A DNA stretch of 42,796 bases from an uncultured Actinomycetes bacterium (GTDB lineage Bacteria; Actinomycetota; Acidimicrobiia; Acidimicrobiales; RAAP-2): contig CAIKNP010000013.1 of NCBI GenBank assembly GCA_903828785.1, positions 1 to 42,796 on the forward strand, given 5' to 3'. Every line of letters begins with the position of its first letter. Positions within the stretch are counted from its first letter, which is position 1. This document shows positions 31,517 to 40,608 of this stretch, piece by piece. The notes under the pieces were generated by a model that saw only the letters and a list, made by a program, of their open reading frames with translations, was not told the origin of the DNA and searched no databases. The position numbers and the translations under genes were made by a program.

Positions 31517-32788
31517 CTAGCTCTCAATTGACGCCGTGGCGTCGGTGCCGAGCGAGAGGAAGAAGCGAAGGGAGAAAAGAGCGATGAGCGTGGAGACGCT
31601 ACCGCCGATCAGGAAGGGCCAACGCAAACCACCCTTGGCGACCACGCCACCGAGCAGGGCGCCAAAGGGCATCAGCCCCCACACCAGGGTCCGGCGGGTG
31701 CCGTGGATGCGTCCGTAGAGTTCGGGCGGAATGGTGTTTTGGTAGACCGCCATCAACAGAATGTTCCACAGCGTGACGGCGAAGAGCTGAACGGTGATGA
31801 CGACCGCGAAGAAGACAATGTTGGGGGAAAGTCCCGCGACCACGGTCAGCAGTGAACTGACGACAATACCGACGGCCATCACTCGGCTGCGACCAAAGTG
31901 GGCCGAGAGCCGTGGGGCGAGCAGGCCACCAACAATCGCCCCCAGACCCTCGATCGCCAGGAGGGCGCCGAAGAAGGCGGGCTTCAGTTTTAGCTGGTGC
32001 AGAATGAACAGCACCGAGGTGGCATTCGACAGAGAGAAGAAGAAGCCCGTGGCGGCCGTGGTGAGTACCAAGCGCAGTAGTAGTCGGTGGGCCAGCAGGA
32101 ACGAAACGCCGTATTTCATCTCCGTGATAAAACTCGTCCTCGTTTCCTCCACCTTCGCCTCGCGTAGGTCCTGGAGAAACTTGACGGGTATGAGGAGGGC
32201 CAGGACGGCGGCGACGAGGTACCCCACGCCGTTGGCGGCGAAGGGTGAGAAGACCGCGGCGGCGTAGAGAAAACTACTCAGTGGCGCCCCGACAAATCCC
32301 TTGATGACGGTTTCGGAGATCTGGAGTCGGGAGTTCCCGCGCTCGAACTGCGACGCGCGCAGAATCTGAGGAATGAGCGACTGCGAGGTCGTATCGGCCA
32401 CCACTTCGCAGGCCCCAATGACAAAGCTGGCCAGCAGCAAGCCGTAGATGGTGATGGCGTGCTGGGTGATGGTGACGACCACTGCACCGGCCACCAGGCA
32501 ACGCGTGGCGTTGGCCCCCGCGAGTAAGTAGCGGCGGTCCACGCGGTCAACCAATACGCCAATTGGGATGGCGAAGAGTAGCCAGGGCAGCATCAGCAGT
32601 CCACTGAGGGCCGAAATCAAGATGGGATTCTTGGTCAAGGTGACGGCGAGTAGGGGAGCGGCGGCAATCATTACGCCGTCGGCCAGGTTGGAAGCCAGAC
32701 TGGCCCCCCACATGCGATTAAAGGCCGCACCCAGGGCTTTGTCGTGCTCAAGGGCTGTGGTCACCGCACTATTCCTTGAACGAGGCAT
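31517..32788 (-). CDS. MFS transporter (DHA3-type drug/siderophore exporter-like)
   Basis: 423 aa with twelve hydrophobic helices in two sets of six. The loop between helices 2 and 3 has the MFS motif as GVLVDRVDRRYLL, and the second half begins around SFITEMKYGVSFLLAHRLLLRLVL, an arrangement typical of DHA3 exporters such as EntS-like and macrolide efflux proteins. A negatively charged helix-4/5 region (GACEVVADTTSQSLIPQI) is likewise typical. The substrate is unknown. It converges on the acyltransferase gene. A GAAGAT hexamer 6 nt before the ATG may be a degenerate leaderless -10. Confidence 0.88.
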   Translation of the reverse strand: MPRSRNSAVTTALEHDKALGAAFNRMWGASLASNLADGVMIAAAPLLAVTLTKNPILISALSGLLMLPWLLFAIPIGVLVDRVDRRYLLAGANATRCLVAGAVVVTITQHAITIYGLLLASFVIGACEVVADTTSQSLIPQILRASQFERGNSRLQISETVIKGFVGAPLSSFLYAAAVFSPFAANGVGYLVAAVLALLIPVKFLQDLREAKVEETRTSFITEMKYGVSFLLAHRLLLRLVLTTAATGFFFSLSNATSVLFILHQLKLKPAFFGALLAIEGLGAIVGGLLAPRLSAHFGRSRVMAVGIVVSSLLTVVAGLSPNIVFFAVVITVQLFAVTLWNILLMAVYQNTIPPELYGRIHGTRRTLVWGLMPFGALLGGVVAKGGLRWPFLIGGSVSTLIALFSLRFFLSLGTDATASIES

Positions 32789-32891
32789 AGCACCATCTTC
32801 GCACAGCAGGTCGTGACGGAGGCGCTAGAACGACGAGGTGCTCACGCTCGGTCGCTCCCCGCCCTGGCGTCGGCAGCGGTGCAGGTACCTT

Positions 32892-33848
32892 CTACCCGCG
32901 CACGCTACGAATCTGCAGTGAATCACGAAGGGCTTCGCCGATGAAATTGAACGCGAGGACGGTGAGTACGAGCAGGATCCCGGGGAAGTAGGTCTCCCAC
33001 CAGTAGTTGGAGTAGATGTAGGTGGTGCCGGTGCTGAGCATGCCACCCCAGTTGGCGGCCGGCGGCGGAAGGCCCAGTCCGAGAAAGCTGAGAGCGGCTA
33101 ATCCGAGGATGGCGTCGGCCACGCCGAATGCGGCGTTCACGACAATGGTGCCAATCGAGTTCGGGATGATGTGACGAAGGATGATGCGAGTATTTCCGGC
33201 TCCCGACGAGCGCGCCGCCGCGACGAACCCTTTGGCCCGTAGGCCCAGTGTCTCACCTCGTATCAGTCGGGCCAGGCCCTGCCAGCCCAGGAGGGAGAAA
33301 ATGAGGATGACGAACCAGGTGTTGGGGGTGATCACGTCGGCCAGCAGAATCAGGAGCAAGAGGCTAGGAATCGACATAAACACATCGACCACGCGCATCA
33401 TCACGGCATCGAATGCGCCACCAATGAAACCAGCCGCCGCCCCCCACAGAACGCCAATCAGGGTGCTGAGGATACCCACCCCCACCCCCACCTCTAAGGA
33501 ACTCTGCCCGCCCGCCATGAGGCGTCCGAGTTCGTCGTAGCCCGTCGAGTCGGTCCCGAGCGGGTGCAGGGCACTCGGTGGAAGATTGACAAGGGAGGGA
33601 TCCGGAATCTGCTGATTGCTGTGGTACAGAAGTGGCCCCAGGAAACAGAACAGCGACATGGCCACGATGAGGCCGACGCCCGTCAGGGCGAGGCGACTCG
33701 AGGTGAGCACCGTGGTCAGGCGACGGACGTTTCCCGGGCCCGGGGCGACGTTATCACCCTCGACCACCTCGACGAGGGACTGAGGCGCGAGACCGCTCGT
33801 CGAAGCGCGGTGCTCCGCGCCCTTCGGGGTTGGTGGCGTCGGGCTCAC
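32892..33848 (-). CDS. Peptide/nickel ABC importer permease (OppC/DppC-like)
   Basis: 318-aa inner-membrane permease, last gene of the importer operon. A long cytoplasmic N terminus (about 50 residues) precedes the first helix (ALTGVGLIVAMSLFCFLGPLL), the family LGTDSTGYDELGRLMAGGQSSLEVG lies after it, and the EAA-type loop reads AARSSGAGNTRIILRHIIPN. Five to six helices in all. GTG start, seven bases after the OppB stop, with GAGG upstream of it. It forms the channel with the OppB-like protein. Confidence 0.93.
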   Translation of the reverse strand: MSPTPPTPKGAEHRASTSGLAPQSLVEVVEGDNVAPGPGNVRRLTTVLTSSRLALTGVGLIVAMSLFCFLGPLLYHSNQQIPDPSLVNLPPSALHPLGTDSTGYDELGRLMAGGQSSLEVGVGVGILSTLIGVLWGAAAGFIGGAFDAVMMRVVDVFMSIPSLLLLILLADVITPNTWFVILIFSLLGWQGLARLIRGETLGLRAKGFVAAARSSGAGNTRIILRHIIPNSIGTIVVNAAFGVADAILGLAALSFLGLGLPPPAANWGGMLSTGTTYIYSNYWWETYFPGILLVLTVLAFNFIGEALRDSLQIRSVRG

Positions 33849-33855
33849 TGGGACC

Positions 33856-34812
33856 TCACTCTTTCGTCCCGTAGCGGACCTGGGGATTCACCACGACGTA
33901 CATCACGTCGGCGAGCAGGGAGCCCAGCGCCGTCGCGACCGAAGCGACCAAGACGATGGCGAGCAGGACGGGGTAATCCCGGTCACTAGCGGCCGTGTCG
34001 TAGAGCAGGCCTATCCCGGGAAAGTTGAAGATGGTCTCGACGATAACGCTGCCCGAAACGAGGGCCGGCACGCTTAACCCAACGAGGGTTACCAAGGGAA
34101 TAACGGCGTTACGCGCCATGTGACGAAAGAGGACGGTCCACTCCAGCAGTCCCTTGGCCCGGGCCGTGCGCACGTACTCCTTGGCGAGGTTCTCGATCGC
34201 CGACGAGCGCATGTATCGACTCAGCGCCGCCACGGTGCCGATAGTCGTCACGACAATGGGCAGGACCAGGGCCCGGGGATCAGCGAGAATCTGCGCGAGA
34301 CTGTCACTCTGCGGCGCCTCGCTGGGTAAGAGCGAAAGGTGAACAGCGAACACCAGGATGAGAATAATTGCGAGCCAAAAGGCCGGCATTGAATAGACCA
34401 CAAACTCACCGGCCGTGAGCAAGGTATCGATTGGCTTGGATTGTCTGATTGCCTGAAATATGCCCAGCGGAATCGAAATGACGACAGCGATGGCCAGCGA
34501 GACCCCCGACAAGAAGATGGTCTTGGGCATGCGGGTGGCGATCAAGGTGGCCACTGGTTGACCCAGTTTGTACGAATAGCCGAAGTCACCATGGAGGAGG
34601 GCGAGCAGGTAGCGCCCGTACTGGAGCGGAATGGGGAGATTGAGGCCGTGCGCACGATTAAAGGCAGCGATGGCCGCCGGCGAGGCTCGGTTGCCCAAGA
34701 TTGCCTCGGCGCTTCCTCCCGGCAGCAAGCGAGTCATGACGAAGACAATGACCGAGACCGCCAAGACAATCAGGACGGTTTGGCCCAAGCGGGCCGCGAT
34801 GTAGCGCAACAT
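33856..34812 (-). CDS. Peptide/nickel ABC importer permease (OppB/DppB-like)
   Basis: 318 aa from the ATG at 34812, which gives the canonical OppB start MLRYIAARLGQTVLIVLAVS and has GAGGGG seven bases upstream. The frame can be extended to a TTG at 34881, but the added residues are not family-like. The usual RLLPGGSAEAILG follows the first helix, and the EAA loop is RTARAKGLLEWTVLFRHMARN. It partners the OppC-like protein. It is separated by 250 nt from the upstream ATPase gene, more than elsewhere in this operon. Confidence 0.92.
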   Translation of the reverse strand: MLRYIAARLGQTVLIVLAVSVIVFVMTRLLPGGSAEAILGNRASPAAIAAFNRAHGLNLPIPLQYGRYLLALLHGDFGYSYKLGQPVATLIATRMPKTIFLSGVSLAIAVVISIPLGIFQAIRQSKPIDTLLTAGEFVVYSMPAFWLAIILILVFAVHLSLLPSEAPQSDSLAQILADPRALVLPIVVTTIGTVAALSRYMRSSAIENLAKEYVRTARAKGLLEWTVLFRHMARNAVIPLVTLVGLSVPALVSGSVIVETIFNFPGIGLLYDTAASDRDYPVLLAIVLVASVATALGSLLADVMYVVVNPQVRYGTKE

Positions 34813-34877
34813 TTCAAGCCCCTCGTAGGGTGCCCGAAACGCGCCGAGCTCGGGGGAGGGGCTCGGCTCTTCGAGGG

Positions 34878-34976
34878 TCAAGCGACATCGAGAACCCGTA
34901 CTCCCTCGACCAGGGGAGCCTCCGGAGACGGGGCGTGGCCGACGGCTGCACCCTTGCGAGGCGGTCTCGATGACAT
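34878..34976 (-). CDS. Possible 32-aa leader peptide before oppB
   Basis: An ATG at 34976 is preceded at exactly 6 nt by TACAAT, the strongest -10 hexamer with this leaderless spacing in the window. The frame encodes 32 residues beginning MSSRPPRKGAAVGHAPSPEA and ends in a TGA that overlaps a TTG at 34881, itself in the OppB frame. It could be a leader whose translation affects oppB, or simply mark an internal promoter. No similarity is recognised, and it may not be a real protein. Confidence 0.3.
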   Translation of the reverse strand: MSSRPPRKGAAVGHAPSPEAPLVEGVRVLDVA

Positions 34977-34982
34977 GCCGAG

Positions 34983-34988
34983 ATTGTA
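34983..34988 (-). promoter_or_regulatory. -10 hexamer, internal promoter before oppB
   Basis: TACAAT on the minus strand in the 250-nt gap between the ATPase and OppB genes, 6 nt from the ATG at 34976. It suggests the two permease genes can be transcribed apart from the first two genes of the operon. Confidence 0.4.
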
Positions 34989-35062
34989 GCGAGATTCCAC
35001 AGCGGCGCGGAAGCGCGAAAGGGCGCGGGCCTGATCCAAGGCATCAGTGTCGGGGTCTCTTC

Positions 35063-37144
35063 CTAACGCTGGTTGATGGTCACGGGGGTCTGGAGCGGGA
35101 AGTGGCAAGCGGCGAGATGCTCTGCGCCAAAACGCTGCATCGGGGGGACCTCCAGGGCGCAAAGGTCCCGTGCTCGAGGACAGCGCGTTCGAAAGCGACA
35201 ACCCGACGGCGGGTCGAGTGGCGAAGGTAACTCCCCGGAAATTCCTCCGCCCCGCTTCCGTCGTTCGACTTCGGGATTGGGGACGGGAATGGCCTCCAGC
35301 AGGCCGGCGGTGTAGGGGTGGGCGCTGCGCTCGTAAATGTCTGCGCCATTACCTATCTCGACCAGCTGGCCGAGGTACATGACGCCAATGCGATCAGCCA
35401 TGTATCGAATGACCGAGAGATCGTGGGAAATGATGAGATAGGTGAGACCGTGTTCCCCTTGTAGTCGCTTCATCAGATTGAGAATCTGGGAACGCATCGA
35501 CACGTCGAGCGCCGAGACGGGTTCGTCCGCCACGATGAAGCGGGGACTGAGTGAAAGTGCGCGAGCGAGACCAATGCGCTGTCGTTGACCGCCCGAAAAT
35601 TCGTGGGGAAAACGATCGATAGCGTTTTTGCTGAGTCCGACCTCGTCAAGGAGTTCACTGGTCCAGCGCTCCCGGTCACGCGTGGAACCTCGACCTTGCA
35701 CGAGGAGCGGCTCGCTAATGATTGCCCCGACGCGCATGCGCGGGTCGAGCGAGGAATACGGGTCCTGGAACATGATCTGTAGATCGCTGCGGACGCGTCG
35801 CAACTCGCTTCCGTGCAGCTGACTCAGGTCCTGGCCGTCAAAGCTAATTTCCCCGGTCGTTGGTCGCTGTAGCGCCACCATCATCTGGCCAATCGTGGTC
35901 TTGCCGCATCCCGACTCCCCTACCAGTCCGAAGGTTTCTCCCGTTCGGATATCGAGGTTCAGGTCGGTGACCGCCTTTAAGGTGGCGGTCTTTCGTTGCC
36001 GCAGTGATCCCGAAGCCACGGAGAACTCCTTGGACACCGAGCGCAAGGAGATGAGGGTGCTGGGGTTCGTGGCGCGCACGCTGTCACGAAGCCGAGGCGG
36101 CTCGCTCCCGGTCACCGATCCGCCCGGCGTATCCGACGCCTGGTACAGCGCGCTCGTTTCACGCAACTGGTCGACGTCAGTCGACGTGGGGAAGAAGCAG
36201 GCGTAGGGATGCTGTGGATTGTCACCGCCGAGCACCGGGTCCTCGTTGCGGCACTGGTCCTGGGCGTAGCGGCAGCGCGGTGCGAAGCGGCAGCCGGTGG
36301 GCGGGTTGCTGAGCTCGGGGGGCCGTCCGGGAATGGAGTACAAGAGCTGTGAAGGATCCTGGTTGACCTGGGGTATCGACGCCAGCAATGCCTCGGTGTA
36401 GGGGTGGCGCATTTTCGAAAACAACTCGGTCGTGGCGGCCTCTTCGACGATACGACCGCCGTACATGACCAGGGTCCGGTCGGCGCGACCGGCAATGACG
36501 CCGAGGTCGTGAGTGATCAAGATGACCGCCATCTGGAGGCGATCCTTGAGATCGTCCAGAAGATTGAGTATCTGGGCCTGGATGGTCACGTCGAGCGCCG
36601 TCGTCGGTTCGTCAGCGATAAGTATTTTTGGCTCGCAGGCCAGGGCCATCGCAATCATGACTCGTTGGCGCAGTCCACCCGAGAGCTGATGAGGGTAATC
36701 ATTGATTCGCTCGGACGGCCGCGGGACCTTCACCAGGGCGAGGACCTCCGCGGCCCGCACCAGGGCCTCCTTGCGCCCGAGCTTCTGGTGTCGAACGAGC
36801 GCTTCGGAAATCTGTCGGCCGATGGTCATGCTGGGGTTGAGGGAGGTCATCGGGTCCTGAAAGACCATGCCGATCTCGTTGCCCCGGATTTTTCGCATCT
36901 CGGCGTTCGAAAGCCCGACGAGATCTCTTCCGTCGAAGATGATCTCGCCCTGGGTGATCTGGCCTCCTCGAGGGAGGAGGCGCATTATGGAGTTGCCCGT
37001 CATGCTCTTGCCGCAGCCGGACTCACCGACGAGGCCCACCGTTTCGCCGGCGTTGACCGTGAAGCTGACACCGTCGACCGCCCGTACCGTCTCGTGGCGC
37101 AGCCTGATCTGCGTCTTCAGGTTTCTCACCTCGAGCAGGCTCAT
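35063..37144 (-). CDS. Fused double ATPase of peptide ABC importer (OppD-OppF fusion)
   Basis: 693 aa carrying two complete nucleotide-binding domains. Domain 1: Walker A GESGCGKS (40-47), LSGGLRQRV, Walker [13 protein letters not shown], and the oligopeptide-family C-terminal region with [15 protein letters not shown]. Domain 2 (from about 368): [36 protein letters not shown], and a second [15 protein letters not shown]. The cysteine clusters in both tails are those of OppD/OppF/DppD/DppF. OppD and OppF are usually separate genes, so the fusion is a notable but known arrangement. It would energise uptake through the two permeases encoded downstream. The start at 37144 is an ATG with only weak upstream site. 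Confidence 0.94.
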   Translation of the reverse strand: MSLLEVRNLKTQIRLRHETVRAVDGVSFTVNAGETVGLVGESGCGKSMTGNSIMRLLPRGGQITQGEIIFDGRDLVGLSNAEMRKIRGNEIGMVFQDPMTSLNPSMTIGRQISEALVRHQKLGRKEALVRAAEVLALVKVPRPSERINDYPHQLSGGLRQRVMIAMALACEPKILIADEPTTALDVTIQAQILNLLDDLKDRLQMAVILITHDLGVIAGRADRTLVMYGGRIVEEAATTELFSKMRHPYTEALLASIPQVNQDPSQLLYSIPGRPPELSNPPTGCRFAPRCRYAQDQCRNEDPVLGGDNPQHPYACFFPTSTDVDQLRETSALYQASDTPGGSVTGSEPPRLRDSVRATNPSTLISLRSVSKEFSVASGSLRQRKTATLKAVTDLNLDIRTGETFGLVGESGCGKTTIGQMMVALQRPTTGEISFDGQDLSQLHGSELRRVRSDLQIMFQDPYSSLDPRMRVGAIISEPLLVQGRGSTRDRERWTSELLDEVGLSKNAIDRFPHEFSGGQRQRIGLARALSLSPRFIVADEPVSALDVSMRSQILNLMKRLQGEHGLTYLIISHDLSVIRYMADRIGVMYLGQLVEIGNGADIYERSAHPYTAGLLEAIPVPNPEVERRKRGGGISGELPSPLDPPSGCRFRTRCPRARDLCALEVPPMQRFGAEHLAACHFPLQTPVTINQR

Positions 37145-37196
37145 GGAGTCTCAGGCCTTAGCCGACGCAGGTCCCCGTTTGGCGGGATCACGAAAG

Positions 37197-37219
37197 TCAC
37201 GTTTCAGATTTCGACGTGA
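37197..37219. other. Hairpin between binding-protein and ATPase genes
   Basis: TCACGT, 11 nt, ACGTGA, a perfect 6-bp stem in the 117-nt gap on the operon. It may stabilise or attenuate the transcript so that more binding protein than ATPase is made, as seen in many importers; that is inference. Confidence 0.3.
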
Positions 37220-37261
37220 ACCAGGATCAACAGATCGCTATGACGCCCGCGCGCCAGTCCC

Positions 37262-39058
37262 TTAATGAGCGAACCGCCACGCCGCCGGGTAAATCTGTCC
37301 TAGGGAGTCCTCGGGCACGCCGCCGAGAAGATTGGCCTTGTAGACGACGACGTTGCTCTCCACCGGGAGCCAGAGCGCGGGCACTTGCGCCGCCAACAGG
37401 TTCTGCACCTTGGTGAGATCGCCCTTCACCCCGAGGCGAGCCCCGACAATGAGGGGATCGGCCACTTTGTTGCAATACGAGCCCGAGTTGTAGGCGGTGT
37501 TGCACCCGAACTCATCGGGCGTCGGGTAGTAATCGGGGAAGTAGGTGAACGATGTTCCCCCCTGCACCATCTGCCAGGAGCAGTCGGCGGAACCCTTCGA
37601 ACACTGCGGATAATTCAGGCTCTGCGTACCGCGAAGAATCAATCGAATGCCGGCGCGCTCGAAGTTACCGGCGACGAACTGCAGCTCGGTCGATAACTCG
37701 GTGATCGCCGAAGCGTACTGGAGTGTGAAGGACAAGGGCGTACCGGCAGCGATGCCGGCCCCACACTGCGTGGGTCCCGAACCCGCTCGCGCGCAGGTGG
37801 TCACGCCACCATCTTTCACATTCCAGCCGTGGCTGCTGAGCAGTGAGACGGCCTTTTGCGGATTGAACGGATAGGGATTGCTTCGCTCGGCGGTACTCGC
37901 AAAGGGGTTGGACGGTTGCACCGGGACCGGACCATAGGTGGGAACGGCCATGCCGTTGAAGGCCTTGGAAATATACGTGGGCTGATCAATCAGCGACTGC
38001 ATAGCCTGGCGCATGTAGAGCTGTGAAACAACGGGGCCCAAGGTTGGATTGTTGAAGTTGAGGGGAATGTAGTTGGTGGCCCAGGGGTGGACGCCCGCAA
38101 TGTTGTAGCCAGCTTGCTTGAGTCGAGCGCTCACCGCTTGCACGTCCAGCGTGGGGATGGAGCCCACCGTCAGGTTCGGCGTCGATAGTAAGTAGTTGAG
38201 TTCGGCGGTACCACTCGTAAAGGGAATCATTTGGTAGGTGGACACGCTGGGCTTGTCGGGACCCGAGTACGCGGCATTCGGATGAAAGACCGCTTCGCCG
38301 GTCGTCGAAAATTGCGAGAGCTTCCAGGGGCCGTCGACCACGCGCCACAGCGGATTCGTCGCGTAGCTCTGGGTCGCATTCGACTGGTCATTCAGGTAGG
38401 TCCAGACTTTCGCCGCCCCCGACGCCGTTAGATCGTAGGACTTGATCGGCGAGCTGGCCGACTCCTTGTCCCAGTAGAAGGCGGGGATTGGGGTGATCTG
38501 GCTCAGCTCGTTGTAGAGAAACCAGGTTGAGTTGTGTCCGTAGGAACGGGTGAGGTGAAAGACCACCTCGTCATTTCCCAGCACCGTGACCTGGCGTACG
38601 TCGTCGGGGAAGTAGCCCGGGACGTAGGTGGGCCAGTGCAAGCGCTCCGCTTTCACCAAATTCATAAAGAACTGCACATCGCGCGCCGTCACGGCGTGAC
38701 CGTCGGACCACTGGTAGTGCTTCAGGCGAACCGTGACGGTGAGACCGTCGGCGGAATACTGCGGCAGGTCGGCGAGGCTGAGGGCGGGATTGAGCAAGGG
38801 TGCGCCCGTTCCCGAGCCGCCAAACCAGTACAGCGGACGGTACATCTGGTAGGAGAACTGTGCGTAACCACCGCTGTAGGCATTAACGGAGAGGGGAAAG
38901 GTGTAGAGCACCGTAGGCGCCGACGAGAGATAGCCGTAGCTGGCGGTTGTGCCCGCGGGGGCCGCGGGGGCGCTCGATGAACTCACCGTGGCGAAAACTC
39001 CCGCCATCAAGGTCACGCCCATCGCCGTCGATGCCGACTGCATTAGTGGTCGCCTCAT
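37262..39058 (-). CDS. Extracellular solute-binding protein, family 5 (peptide-type)
   Basis: 598-aa substrate-binding protein of the importer encoded downstream. A signal peptide opens the chain (MRRPLMQSASTAMGVTLMAG, cleavage near SAPAAPAG); there is no lipobox cysteine, so it is not an obvious lipoprotein, which is uncommon for Gram-positive importers. Family landmarks are LADLPQYSADGLTVTVRLK, the segment YQWSDGHAVTARDVQFFMNL, and RQAMQSLIDQPTYISKAF. Family 5 proteins bind oligopeptides, nickel or sugars. The ATG at 39058 has a GGGAAGGG site upstream; the frame continues to 39298 but the extension is not signal-like. TAGACT at 39096-39091 is a likely -10. Confidence 0.9.
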   Translation of the reverse strand: MRRPLMQSASTAMGVTLMAGVFATVSSSSAPAAPAGTTASYGYLSSAPTVLYTFPLSVNAYSGGYAQFSYQMYRPLYWFGGSGTGAPLLNPALSLADLPQYSADGLTVTVRLKHYQWSDGHAVTARDVQFFMNLVKAERLHWPTYVPGYFPDDVRQVTVLGNDEVVFHLTRSYGHNSTWFLYNELSQITPIPAFYWDKESASSPIKSYDLTASGAAKVWTYLNDQSNATQSYATNPLWRVVDGPWKLSQFSTTGEAVFHPNAAYSGPDKPSVSTYQMIPFTSGTAELNYLLSTPNLTVGSIPTLDVQAVSARLKQAGYNIAGVHPWATNYIPLNFNNPTLGPVVSQLYMRQAMQSLIDQPTYISKAFNGMAVPTYGPVPVQPSNPFASTAERSNPYPFNPQKAVSLLSSHGWNVKDGGVTTCARAGSGPTQCGAGIAAGTPLSFTLQYASAITELSTELQFVAGNFERAGIRLILRGTQSLNYPQCSKGSADCSWQMVQGGTSFTYFPDYYPTPDEFGCNTAYNSGSYCNKVADPLIVGARLGVKGDLTKVQNLLAAQVPALWLPVESNVVVYKANLLGGVPEDSLGQIYPAAWRFAH

Positions 39059-39090
39059 GGTGGACACCCTTCCCGACTGGTTTCGCAGCG

Positions 39091-39096
39091 AGTCTA
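39091..39096 (-). promoter_or_regulatory. -10 hexamer, peptide importer operon
   Basis: TAGACT on the minus strand, 32 nt before the ATG at 39058; with a TSS about 7 nt downstream it leaves a leader long enough for the GGGAAGGG ribosome binding site. No convincing -35. Confidence 0.4.
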
Positions 39097-39297
39097 CTGC
39101 CTCGGTGGAATTGTGAGCATGCGCGCGTGATTGCCCGAAGAGGGTGAACGAGGCGTGGTGAGCGGGGCCAGCCCCCATTTCGAGTCCCGGTGCATCACGA
39201 GACTGGGTTCTCGAAGAGGACGAGGTTGATGCGAGTGTGCGGCGCCGAGACCTGAACTCCCCAGCACGGTGGTAGCGATTCAGCCAACTCTCCCCCA

Positions 39298-39303
39298 TAC
39301 ACT
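39298..39303 (+). promoter_or_regulatory. -10 hexamer, old yellow enzyme gene
   Basis: TACACT, 23 nt before the GTG at 39327. The short leader holds AAGGAG (39316-39321), a standard Shine-Dalgarno site five bases from the start. Confidence 0.4.
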
Positions 39304-39326
39304 GAGGCAGAACCTAAGGAGTCGTT

Positions 39327-40400
39327 GTGTCCATCCTCTTCTCGCCCCTCTCGATTCGATCACTCGTTTTGGCCAACCGACTTTGGATAAGTCCCATGTG
39401 TCAGTACTCCGCGACCGACGGAGTGGTCGGTGACTGGCACCTCGTCCACCTTGGGGCCCTCGCAACGGGGGGTACCGGTCTGGTCATGGCCGAAGCGACG
39501 GCCGTCAGTGCCGAGGGACGTATATCGGTGGGCTGTCCGGGTTTGTGGAATGACGAGCAGGTCGAAGCCTGGTCGCGCGTCACTGCCTTCGTTCACGATC
39601 AGGGCACGCACGTTGGTGTTCAACTCGCCCACGCCGGTCGCAAGGCCTCCACCTTGCGTCCCTGGGATGAAGGACACATGGCGAGCGAGCAAGAAGGGGG
39701 CTGGCGGGCGGTGGCCCCCAGCGCCTTGGCCTTCCCGGGTTATCCGGTGCCCCACGCGCTCACCCTGGAAGAAATTGCCGAGCTGCCGGGCACTTTCGCC
39801 GAGGCCGCCTCGCGGGCCCTGCGGGCCGGCTTTGACGTGCTGGAGATTCACGCAGCGCATGGGTACCTGCTGCACGAATTCTTTTCGCCGCTCTCAAACC
39901 AGCGCGAGGACCAGTATGGCGGAAGCTTTGACAATCGCATTCGCCTCCTGATGGAAGTGGCCACGGCGGTCCGTGCGGTGAGTGCTGAGACGCCGCTCTT
40001 CGTTCGTATTTCGGCGAGTGACTGGACGGAGGGTGGCTGGACGGTGGATGATTCCGTGGCTCTGGCTCGCGAACTGGCCAAGGTCGGTGTGGACCTCATT
40101 GACGTCTCCTCCGGAGGGAACGTCGCGGGCGCCACGATTCCGGTGGGACCCGGCTACCAGGTATCAATGGCGCAACGAATTCGGACCGAGGTGGGCATTG
40201 CGGTAAATGCCGTCGGCCTGATCACGGATCCGCAGCAGGCCGAAGACATCGTGGCCACGGGCGAGGTCGATGCCGTTATGGTTGCCCGCGAGGTGATGCG
40301 CAACCCCCGCTGGCCGTTGCAGGCGGCTGAAGCGCTCGGTTCGTACATAAGCTTGCCGCCCCAATTGGAGCGTGCCCGTACTTTGAGCGCGCCCAAATAG
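39327..40400 (+). CDS. NADH:flavin oxidoreductase, YqjM-type old yellow enzyme
   Basis: 357-aa FMN-dependent ene-reductase of the YqjM (thermophilic-like OYE) group, which reduces activated C=C bonds with NAD(P)H. Motifs: C25 and Y27 in PMCQYSATDG, at the positions of the redox-tuning Cys26 and Tyr28 of YqjM; GVQLAHAGRKAST; the substrate-binding histidine pair in IHAAHGYLLHEFFSPLSNQR; YGGSFDNRIRLL; and the flavin phosphate region VDAVMVAREVMRNPRWP. Start GTG with AAGGAG upstream. It is divergent from the peptide importer. Role possibly in detoxification of enones or quinones; the physiological substrate is unknown. Confidence 0.94.
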   Translation: MSILFSPLSIRSLVLANRLWISPMCQYSATDGVVGDWHLVHLGALATGGTGLVMAEATAVSAEGRISVGCPGLWNDEQVEAWSRVTAFVHDQGTHVGVQLAHAGRKASTLRPWDEGHMASEQEGGWRAVAPSALAFPGYPVPHALTLEEIAELPGTFAEAASRALRAGFDVLEIHAAHGYLLHEFFSPLSNQREDQYGGSFDNRIRLLMEVATAVRAVSAETPLFVRISASDWTEGGWTVDDSVALARELAKVGVDLIDVSSGGNVAGATIPVGPGYQVSMAQRIRTEVGIAVNAVGLITDPQQAEDIVATGEVDAVMVAREVMRNPRWPLQAAEALGSYISLPPQLERARTLSAPK

Positions 40401-40516
40401 TCCCCACCTCCTCCACTAGCGGCCCCCTCTTTGAGACCCGAGACCGAAGCGCCATTTGAGGAGCGATGAGTGCTCGTGGTGGCACGATTGTGGGCGCACC
40501 ACACAATTCGGCCAAG

Positions 40517-40541
40517 GTCTCAGTATCACCAAGACTGAGAC
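40517..40541. other. 8-bp inverted repeat between OYE and photolyase genes
   Basis: GTCTCAGT, 9 nt, ACTGAGAC, a perfect stem in the 208-nt gap, about 55 nt before the photolyase-operon hexamer. No T run follows. It could end the OYE transcript or serve as an operator for the repair genes. Confidence 0.35.
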
Positions 40542-40596
40542 GGGCTCTTGCACCGTGGACGAAGCAAAGCCACGCGTGGTCTTTCGGGGGGAAGGC

Positions 40597-40602
40597 TAAA
40601 GT
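40597..40602 (+). promoter_or_regulatory. -10 hexamer of leaderless DUF2256-photolyase promoter
   Basis: TAAAGT ends exactly 6 nt before the GTG at 40609. The same hexamer and spacing serve the envelope cluster at 24033-24038. It fixes the start of a very small gene that would otherwise be missed. Confidence 0.5.
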
Positions 40603-40608
40603 TCGCTG

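Noticed and set aside
32795-32800. GAAGAT 6 nt before the MFS transporter start as a leaderless -10
   Set aside because: It lacks the TA at the first positions, so it is not listed as a promoter; the same holds for GAGAAT at 14651-14656 before the kinase.
36404-37219. 271-codon plus-strand frame over the fused ATPase gene
   Set aside because: Antisense to two complete ABC ATPase domains.
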